Shown here piece by piece: positions 1 to 5,030 of a stretch of 5,870 bases of DNA. Each line of letters opens with the position of its first letter. Position 1 is the stretch's first letter. The stretch covers positions 1-5,870 of the forward strand of contig JAFOCZ010000039.1 of NCBI GenBank assembly GCA_017380955.1, read 5' to 3'. The translations under genes and the position numbers were made by a program. This stretch comes from Alistipes sp. GTDB taxonomy: Bacteria > Bacteroidota > Bacteroidia > Bacteroidales > Rikenellaceae. The notes below the pieces were generated by a model, which ran no database searches, was not told the origin of the DNA, and was given only the letters and a program-made list of their open reading frames with translations.

Positions 1-714
1 CATCGCAGAACTGCCACCGATAGGTGTTAACGTCACATCACCGAGCGCATATGGCGAAGCATCACCAGGGCGGAGGTTGACATAGTTATTTAGGTTTGCC
101 ATCTGCCACTCAAAGCCTGGGGCATTGGTGAGCACACCGATAGTGTTATCGTAGAAGTGTACCCTACCCTCGACAATCTCCATAACCACCTGCTTACCCG
201 ATGGCTCGCCGATACGCCAATGGACAACGGCAGAGGTCTCGAGGCCTACGATAGATAGGCTCTGCACACCTCGCTTAACGTCCTCTATCGTAGCGCACGT
301 CGTCAGCATCCACTGCACCACCTGCAAATCGGCAAGCGTGCGCGAGTCGTGGAGGCTATCGTATGGCTCATAACTGCCATACTGCGGAAAGAAGAACAGC
401 CCTGCCGACAACCCCTTCTCGTTGATGCCCTCAGCGATAAACTCCTTCTCGACAACAGCCATACCTACCACACCATACTTCGACTCCCAGCGCACGCCGT
501 TCATACCCATAGGCGTATAGGACTGCAGCATCTCACCACGCGGGATGATGACATACTCGCTCTTGAGTGCGCCGTGTGACCACTCTATGGTACGCGCCTG
601 GATATAACTGCCATCGGCAGCGGTTAGTGATATACCCGTACACGCCACGCTCTGATAGACTGTGCCGACAATCGCCGTAGCACCCAACAATAAACCTTTT
701 GTAAACTCTCTCAT
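1..714 (-). CDS. Choloylglycine hydrolase / penicillin V acylase family protein (linear amide C-N hydrolase), C-terminus outside window
   Basis: Members of this N-terminal-nucleophile family cleave linear amide bonds in conjugated bile salts, penicillin V or N-acyl homoserine lactones. The 238 visible codons start at ATG 714-712 and run off at base 1. Residues 1-24 form a signal peptide (basic start, hydrophobic core, Ser-Val-Ala end), so cleavage would expose Cys25 as the catalytic N-terminal nucleophile. Other family marks are Arg41 in ARTIEW (Cys+16, like Arg18 of bile salt hydrolases), GINEKGLSAGL at 96-106, and LTNAPGFEWQMANLNNY at 195-211, whose Asn197 fits the family's Asn175. Two positions differ from classical bile salt hydrolases: Glu44 stands where Asp21 is expected, and Phe107 is near the Asn82 position. 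The Arg228 region lies beyond the window. Family assignment is firm; the substrate is open, and a non-bile-salt acylase is quite possible. It follows the M16 gene on the same strand but behind a strong terminator, so it probably has its own promoter. No Shine-Dalgarno sequence is seen. Confidence 0.9.
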   Translation of the reverse strand, partial: MREFTKGLLLGATAIVGTVYQSVACTGISLTAADGSYIQARTIEWSHGALKSEYVIIPRGEMLQSYTPMGMNGVRWESKYGVVGMAVVEKEFIAEGINEKGLSAGLFFFPQYGSYEPYDSLHDSRTLADLQVVQWMLTTCATIEDVKRGVQSLSIVGLETSAVVHWRIGEPSGKQVVMEIVEGRVHFYDNTIGVLTNAPGFEWQMANLNNYVNLRPGDASPYALGDVTLTPIGGSSAM

Positions 715-761
715 AACACAATAAAATTAGTTCAAGAGTTTACATACACTAATCACGCCAC

Positions 762-802
762 AAAAAAAATACTGCCCGACACCGAAGCATCAGGCAGTAT
801 TT
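762..802 (-). terminator. Strong rho-independent terminator of the M16 peptidase gene
   Basis: Read on the minus strand, AAATACTGCC (802-793) pairs perfectly with GGCAGTATTT (776-767). The inner bases TGATGC and GTGTCG also pair, with three G-T wobbles, and the hairpin is closed by a C-TTCG-G tetraloop (TTCG at 786-783). The result is a stem of 16 pairs running straight into eight T residues (769-762, the first three also pairing in the stem). It starts 18 bases after the M16 stop codon. The reverse direction has only TTTGAAATTT after the stem, so it should act mainly leftward. It should insulate the acylase gene from M16 transcription. Confidence 0.93.
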
Positions 803-820
803 GAAATTTGATATCGTGTG

Positions 821-3643
821 TTACTCTGCAGCAACCTCTGGACGCATCATAACGAGAGTACGGTTGTTGTCGTCGAGCAACTTCTGAGCGAATGCCTTAA
901 CATCCTCCAAAGTTACGCTCTCCAAGATACCGAGGTACTCCTCCTTGTAGTTGTAACCCTCCTCGTACCAACGTGTGATAGCCGATACCCAGCCACTGTT
1001 GTTATCGAGAACGTTAGCGTAGTTCTTCTGCAAGAACTCCTTAGCCTTTGCTACGTCGTCTGCCAAAGGACCCTCCTCAGCAATCTTGCGGATCTCCTTA
1101 TCGCAGATCTCTACCAACTCGTCAGCCAACTGGTCGTTGGTGTCGAATACGATAGCCACGAAGTAGTTCTCAGTAGGATACTCATCAACAGCACCCTGAA
1201 CAGATACACCATAAGTACCACCCTTCTCCTCGCGGATAGAAACCATATAACGTGAGTCGAGAGCACGGCTCAACAAGTCAACGATAAGACGGTTCTTAGC
1301 GTTGTCCTCCATAGCACCTGTGTAGATAAGGCGTACAGAAACCTTAGGCTGCTCCATCTTTGTGCGGAACTCGTTGGTGATGTTACCAGCGTAGCGAACG
1401 CCATCATCAACAACTGCATACTCCACATTCTTAGAAGTTGGGAGTGAGCCAATATACTTCTCAACGAGTGGCTTCAAAGTGTTGAGGTCAACATTACCAG
1501 CGATGATGAAACGGAAGTCATCAGCGAATGAGAACAACTTAGCGTGAACGTTCTGCAAAGCAGGGATGTTCAAAGCCTCAATCTGAGCAACTGAAGTTGC
1601 CTGACGGCGTGGGTTGTTGCCGTAGAGAGTCTTCTGAAGTTCCTTAGAGCAGATGTAGTTAGGATCAGACTCCATATTTGTGAAATATGGGATATACATC
1701 TTCTTCATATTGTCGAGGTCGGTCTGATCGAAACGTGGTGATGTGAAGTTCAAGTACATCAACTGAAGGATAGTCTCGATATCCTTAGGTGAGCCACCAG
1801 CGTTTACAGCGTGCTCATAAGAAGCAGTGCCTACAGACGCCCAAGCAGACTTACCAGAGAGTTGCTTTGAAAGTTCTGTAGAAGAGAACTTACCGATACC
1901 TGAGTTACCCATAATCATACCAAGGAATGCGCCCTGATAATACTCCTCGTCAGAGAGCATTGAGAGACCACCCTTAGATACTGCAGAGATGGTAACCTCG
2001 TCAGCCTTGAGTGTAGATGGGCGAACGATAACCTTGATACCATTCTTCAAAGTCCACTCAGTGTAACCGAGAGACTCGTTCTGAGCAGTAGCCTTAACCT
2101 TTGAGCCCTTCAACTTTGTAGCAGGGTCGATAAGTGGCTCGATAACGGTGTTATCCTCGTATGCCTCAATCTCCGATGCCTCTACCTCAGCGATGATAGC
2201 CTTGATATCCTCAGCAGCAGGAACTGCAACACCCTCCTTCTTAGGTGAGCGAACAAGGATTACAAGATTCTCGTTAGGACGAACAAACTGAGCATATGCC
2301 TGGTTGATAACGTCAACGTTCATCTGGTTGATAACCATCTGGTCGATCTGCCACTCAGTCTCAGCATCCATCATAGGAGTACCCTTAGCATAGTGGTCGA
2401 GGTAACGCTGCGCGTATGAGTCGTTGTGAACATCGTTGCGGTTAGTGTACTGACGCTCTGACCAACGCAAAATCTCCTGCTTAGCACGCTCGAACTCACC
2501 AGCAGTGAAGCCGTGGCGACGCATACGCTCCATCTCAGTGTAGATAGCGCGGAAAGCCTCGTCGGTGCGACCCTCGTGAGCAGTTGCAGAGAACATTGTA
2601 GACTCCAAAGTTGGGCAGATACCGATGCTACCCTCGCTCATACCACCACTCAAGAATGGAGCATCAGCAGCCTGTGCAATCTCCTCGAAACGAGCGTTCA
2701 TCATCACAGTTACGAATGTGTTGATGAGATTGTATGTGTAGCCGAAGTCTGTGTTCTGGAGTTCCTTTGGAAGTGCCTCGCGGCGAGCAAACATCATAAC
2801 GCTTGACTGAGTCATCTCCTTATCGGTGAATACAGAGATGATAGGCTCCTCGGTAGCAGGTACCATAATAACCTCCTTCTGAGCAGCATCTGCTGGTGAA
2901 GCAGGGATGTCAGCCATAAGGGTCTTAATCTTTGCCTCTACCTGGTCAACGTCAACATCACCAACGATAACCAAAGCCTGATACTCTGGGCGATACCACT
3001 TCTTGTAGAAGTTTACCAATGATGAGCGCTCGAAAGACTTCAAGCCATCGAGGTAACCGATAAGGTTACGGTGCTCATAGAGAGTACCCTTATACAAGTT
3101 CTTAATCATATCGTTCTGAGCACGAAGACCTGCGCCATCACGAGTACGCAACTCCTCCATAATCACACCACGCTCAGAGTCAATCTCCTCGTCCTCCAAA
3201 GAGATGAACTGTGACCAGTCGTGGAGGATAAGAAGTGCCAAGTCGAGGTTCTTCTCCTCTGCTACAGGGCAATCCTTAATCATATACTCTGTGCAGTCCC
3301 AAGATGTGAAGGCGTTGAGGTTCAAACCAAACTGAACACCGATAGTCTCCAACTGCTCGATCATAGCCTTCTCAGGAAGGTTCACAGAGCCATTGAAAGC
3401 CATATGCTCGAGGAAGTGCGCCAAACCCTGCTGGTCATCCTCCTCCTGGATAGCACCTACATCGTGGTAGATGTAGAAACTTGCCTGTCCCTTAGGCTTC
3501 TCGTTGTGGCGGATGTAGTAGGTCATACCATTCTCGAGTTTACCAACACGAACCTCTGGATCGAGTGGCAACTCCATCATCTGCGCACAGATACTCGACA
3601 CACCAATGAAGAGTGCTACGAGTGAAAAAAGTAGTTTTTTCAT
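821..3643 (-). CDS. Exported M16 family zinc metallopeptidase (insulinase/pitrilysin type), full length
   Basis: Predicted periplasmic zinc endopeptidase of 940 residues; M16 enzymes enclose and degrade peptides in a clam-shell chamber. Residues 1-20 are a signal peptide (MKK, hydrophobic core, ending Ser-Ile-Cys-Ala before Gln21). The inverted zinc motif HFLEH is at 76-80 (ligands His76 and His80, catalytic Glu79). Glu157 in DSERGV, 77 residues after His80, fits the third ligand. The N-terminal half holds a catalytic domain and an M16_C-like domain. A second half starts near residue 523 (YTEWTLKNG) and has no HxxEH, so it is the inactive half expected of one-chain M16 proteins. Arg804 and Tyr811 in REEKGGTY, spaced by seven, match the Arg/Tyr substrate-binding pair known from insulin-degrading enzyme. 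Length, zinc site and R/Y pair are all intact. PqqL-like bacterial proteins are similar in layout, but no specific name is justified. Codon use is strongly biased (GAG, AAG, ATC, CGT, with almost no ATA, AGA or AGG in the parts read), which suggests high expression. The start has its own upstream -7 box and no Shine-Dalgarno sequence. Confidence 0.96.
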   Translation of the reverse strand: MKKLLFSLVALFIGVSSICAQMMELPLDPEVRVGKLENGMTYYIRHNEKPKGQASFYIYHDVGAIQEEDDQQGLAHFLEHMAFNGSVNLPEKAMIEQLETIGVQFGLNLNAFTSWDCTEYMIKDCPVAEEKNLDLALLILHDWSQFISLEDEEIDSERGVIMEELRTRDGAGLRAQNDMIKNLYKGTLYEHRNLIGYLDGLKSFERSSLVNFYKKWYRPEYQALVIVGDVDVDQVEAKIKTLMADIPASPADAAQKEVIMVPATEEPIISVFTDKEMTQSSVMMFARREALPKELQNTDFGYTYNLINTFVTVMMNARFEEIAQAADAPFLSGGMSEGSIGICPTLESTMFSATAHEGRTDEAFRAIYTEMERMRRHGFTAGEFERAKQEILRWSERQYTNRNDVHNDSYAQRYLDHYAKGTPMMDAETEWQIDQMVINQMNVDVINQAYAQFVRPNENLVILVRSPKKEGVAVPAAEDIKAIIAEVEASEIEAYEDNTVIEPLIDPATKLKGSKVKATAQNESLGYTEWTLKNGIKVIVRPSTLKADEVTISAVSKGGLSMLSDEEYYQGAFLGMIMGNSGIGKFSSTELSKQLSGKSAWASVGTASYEHAVNAGGSPKDIETILQLMYLNFTSPRFDQTDLDNMKKMYIPYFTNMESDPNYICSKELQKTLYGNNPRRQATSVAQIEALNIPALQNVHAKLFSFADDFRFIIAGNVDLNTLKPLVEKYIGSLPTSKNVEYAVVDDGVRYAGNITNEFRTKMEQPKVSVRLIYTGAMEDNAKNRLIVDLLSRALDSRYMVSIREEKGGTYGVSVQGAVDEYPTENYFVAIVFDTNDQLADELVEICDKEIRKIAEEGPLADDVAKAKEFLQKNYANVLDNNSGWVSAITRWYEEGYNYKEEYLGILESVTLEDVKAFAQKLLDDNNRTLVMMRPEVAAE

Positions 3644-3709
3644 AGATCTGTTAGTTAATAAGTTTTATAAAAAATGTTTTCGTTCGTACAGTTTGCACAA
3701 TTATTCAAG

Positions 3710-3717
3710 CAAAGATA
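3710..3717 (-). promoter_or_regulatory. Predicted -7 promoter element for the M16 peptidase gene
   Basis: The minus strand reads TATCTTTG, a perfect match to the Bacteroidota consensus TAnnTTTG used by the primary sigma factor. It lies 66 bases before the M16 start codon, which predicts a 5' leader of roughly 60 bases. The upstream sequence is very AT-rich, but no clear TTTG or TTG -33 element is seen about 20 bases further up. The 174-base gap 3644-3817 holds this site, the AT-rich leader and the DUF454 terminator, with no further gene. Confidence 0.65.
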
Positions 3718-3772
3718 CTATATTTTGCTTAATAATCTCTTATTTTAGTTATTTATTTTCAAGTGTAACGAT

Positions 3773-3803
3773 AAAAAAACGTAGTTAGTATGCTTCTAAC
3801 ACG
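3773..3803 (-). terminator. Probable rho-independent terminator of the DUF454 gene
   Basis: On the minus strand CGT-GTTAG (3803-3796) pairs with CTAAC-T-ACG (3788-3780), giving eight pairs with one bulged T. The loop is the seven bases AAGCATA, and seven T residues (3779-3773) follow directly. It begins 14 bases after the DUF454 stop codon. The stem is moderate and AT-rich, so termination may be partial, but with the downstream -7 box it argues that the M16 gene is a separate transcription unit. Confidence 0.68.
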
Positions 3804-3817
3804 GAAATTGGTGGAAA

Positions 3818-4186
3818 TTAGCGCTTGCGAAGTGTGGCATATGAGAGTATGTGCCAGGTGACTGCAGTGGCAAGTGTTACCAAAACTATCTGCAACCACA
3901 GTTTATCACTGGCGATGACAAAGATACAATAACTCATCGTTGCCCACAGCAGCACCACCGAGATAATCTTGGCGTGAAGGGGTATTGCCTTATGTTCACG
4001 GAAGTTACGAATATACTCACCAAAGAGTTTGTGGTTTAATAGCCACTCATACAAACGTGGTGATGCCTTAACCCATACCGCTGCCGAGAGCAACAGAAAG
4101 GGTGTTGTGGGGAGCACGGGGAGAAAGACCCCGAGCAAGCCAAGTGCCAAAGAGACACTACCTAAAATAATAAGAAATATCCTCAT
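3818..4186 (-). CDS. Small inner-membrane protein, DUF454 (YbaN) family
   Basis: A complete protein of 122 residues, the usual size for the DUF454/YbaN family, whose biochemical role is not known. The family signature is clear at residues 16-34: GLLGVFLPVLPTTPF followed by LLLS, with the conserved Leu-Pro-Thr-Thr-Pro-Phe core. It is followed by Ser-Pro-Arg-Leu at 42-45, LLNHKLFGEYI at 49-59, and a short basic stretch before the second hydrophobic region. Hydrophobic segments at about 3-22, 22-39, 73-92 and 96-115 suggest an integral inner-membrane protein with two hairpins around a soluble loop; the C-terminus is basic (LRKR). The start is supported because the family signature begins soon after Met1 and the next Met is not until residue 84. 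It is divergent from the thioesterase gene across 110 bp. Its -7 box ends only eight bases before the ATG, so its mRNA should have almost no leader. Function cannot be inferred from context. Confidence 0.9.
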   Translation of the reverse strand: MRIFLIILGSVSLALGLLGVFLPVLPTTPFLLLSAAVWVKASPRLYEWLLNHKLFGEYIRNFREHKAIPLHAKIISVVLLWATMSYCIFVIASDKLWLQIVLVTLATAVTWHILSYATLRKR

Positions 4187-4193
4187 TGTGGGG

Positions 4194-4201
4194 CAAAGAT
4201 A
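4194..4201 (-). promoter_or_regulatory. Predicted -7 promoter element for the DUF454 gene (near-leaderless)
   Basis: The minus strand reads TATCTTTG, a perfect TAnnTTTG match and identical to the M16 -7 box. Only seven bases (CCCCACA) separate it from the ATG at 4186-4184. Transcription would therefore start within a few bases of the start codon. No clear -33 TTTG was seen in the AT-rich upstream sequence. Confidence 0.65.
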
Positions 4202-4224
4202 GTAAATATTATGATTTTTTTTCT

Positions 4225-4232
4225 TAATTTTG
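4225..4232 (+). promoter_or_regulatory. Predicted -7 promoter element for the thioesterase-glycosyltransferase operon
   Basis: The plus strand reads TAATTTTG, a perfect match to TAnnTTTG. It lies 64 bases before the thioesterase ATG, which predicts a leader of somewhat under 60 bases. A -33 TTTG is not evident; the upstream DNA is AT-rich and includes an eight-T tract. It is back to back with the DUF454 -7 box about 24 bases away, so the two promoters overlap and may compete. Confidence 0.55.
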
Positions 4233-4250
4233 TAATGTAATAGGAATTTT

Positions 4251-4265
4251 CACGTTACAAACGTG
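4251..4265. repeat. Perfect 15-bp palindrome 1, candidate operator
   Basis: CACGTT-ACA-AACGTG: six-base arms that are exact reverse complements around three bases. It lies just downstream of the predicted thioesterase transcription start and about 50-65 bp upstream of the DUF454 -7 box. The symmetry fits a dimeric repressor site or a small leader hairpin. No regulator gene is visible nearby to pair with it. Confidence 0.5.
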
Positions 4266-4276
4266 TAATAACTCTC

Positions 4277-4291
4277 AACAAATTATTTGTT
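4277..4291. repeat. Perfect 15-bp palindrome 2 at the thioesterase start, candidate operator
   Basis: AACAAAT-T-ATTTGTT: seven-base arms that are exact reverse complements around one base, ending five bases before the thioesterase ATG. It is AT-rich, so an RNA hairpin would be weak, and a protein-binding site is the more natural reading. Its centre is 26 bp from the centre of palindrome 1, and the arm sequences differ. It occupies the place where a ribosome would bind; no Shine-Dalgarno sequence is present there. Confidence 0.45.
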
Positions 4292-4296
4292 ACGCT

Positions 4297-5025
4297 ATGG
4301 CTACAATATCATCATATCCATTTACCATTCAGCCCGAGAATGTAGACTTTACGCTCCGTGCCTCGGTGGCATCCATCATCAGTTATATGCTCAATGTCGC
4401 AGGTACTGATGCTCACCGCAAAGGCTTTGGCGTGGAGGCTCTGCAGGGACACTCCTTCACGTGGGTATTGTCGCGCCTTGCGGTGGATATCAACACCCAG
4501 CCACGCCAATACACCGACATCGAAATAGATACGTGGGTTAATGAGTTTAACCGCCTGTCTTCGACACGAAACTTCAAGATGCGCGTTGGCGAGGATGTTG
4601 TTGCAGCGGGAGTATCGCAGTGGTGTATGCTCAATATGGAGACCCGTCAGGCTGTGGATATGACATTGTTGAAAGATGTGTACGAGCGCGCTATGGTTGC
4701 TGAGCCATCGCCTATCGCAGCGCCAGCACGCCTGCGCGACATAGAGTCTCAGGCGAGTGTTTCACGCCCTGTGGTATATAGCGATATCGACTTCAACCGC
4801 CACGTAAACACATTGCGTTATGTAGACCTCATCTTCGATGCGCTGCCTATAGAACTCATTGAGAAAAATAACGGCATACGCCTCGATATCAACTTCATAG
4901 CCGAGGCTTTATATGGCGAGGTTATGACCATCGGCTGGACATCGGAGGGTCGTGTATGGCAGTTTGAGATTTCGTCAGATAGCGGCAAAAAGTTGTGCCG
5001 TGCAAAGATAGAGTTTAAGGAGTAA
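4297..5025 (+). CDS. Acyl-ACP thioesterase (FatA/FatB-like)
   Basis: Predicted cytosolic enzyme that hydrolyses acyl-acyl carrier protein to free fatty acid and ACP. It has 242 residues, a normal length for bacterial members, in two hot-dog halves (about 1-130 and 155-242). The N-terminal half carries the family-type stretch TWVLSRLAVDI at 55-65. The C-terminal half has the catalytic signature SDIDFNRHVNTLRYVD at 162-177. Asp165, Asn167 and His169 match the plant FatB triad D-x-N-x-H. In the next motif (NFIAEALYGEV, 199-209) Glu203 matches the conserved plant Glu, while the adjacent plant Cys is Ala204 here. Cys is known not to be essential in the family, so activity is expected. There is no signal peptide or membrane segment. 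The ATG is the first in frame after a palindrome-rich leader and has no Shine-Dalgarno sequence. A glycosyltransferase gene begins five bases after the stop. Chain-length preference cannot be read from sequence. Confidence 0.93.
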   Translation: MATISSYPFTIQPENVDFTLRASVASIISYMLNVAGTDAHRKGFGVEALQGHSFTWVLSRLAVDINTQPRQYTDIEIDTWVNEFNRLSSTRNFKMRVGEDVVAAGVSQWCMLNMETRQAVDMTLLKDVYERAMVAEPSPIAAPARLRDIESQASVSRPVVYSDIDFNRHVNTLRYVDLIFDALPIELIEKNNGIRLDINFIAEALYGEVMTIGWTSEGRVWQFEISSDSGKKLCRAKIEFKE

Positions 5026-5030
5026 GGAGA
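5017..5030 (+). promoter_or_regulatory. Tandem Shine-Dalgarno-like sequence before the glycosyltransferase start
   Basis: AAGGAGTAAGGAGA holds two AAGGAG copies across the thioesterase stop codon. The first (5017-5022) is eight bases from the ATG at 5031, an ideal spacing; the second abuts the ATG. Strong Shine-Dalgarno motifs are uncommon in Bacteroidota, so this supports the 5031 start and coupled translation with the thioesterase. Confidence 0.6.

Noticed and set aside
349..579. 76-codon plus-strand open frame and a minus-strand frame at 533-721 over the acylase gene
   Set aside because: Both overlap the acylase reading frame, whose family motifs are continuous from 714 to base 1, so these are out-of-frame shadows.
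722..729. Possible -7 element TAATTTTA on the minus strand for the acylase gene
   Set aside because: It misses the final G of TAnnTTTG, has no -33 partner, and would start transcription at the start codon itself; the gene surely needs a promoter after the terminator, but this one is not supported well enough to annotate.
818..1255. 145-codon open frame on the plus strand antisense to the M16 gene (others at 2513-2806 and 3221-3625)
   Set aside because: They lie wholly inside a conserved, intact M16 gene on the opposite strand, have no recognisable domain, and are explained by its biased codon use, which removes antisense stops.
3644..3653. AGATCT palindrome next to the M16 start codon
   Set aside because: A six-base palindrome is expected by chance and shows no extension or repeat nearby.
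3606..3788. 60-codon plus-strand open frame across the M16 upstream region
   Set aside because: It begins antisense to the M16 signal peptide, runs through the AT-rich promoter and terminator region, and has a low-complexity composition with no start-site signal.
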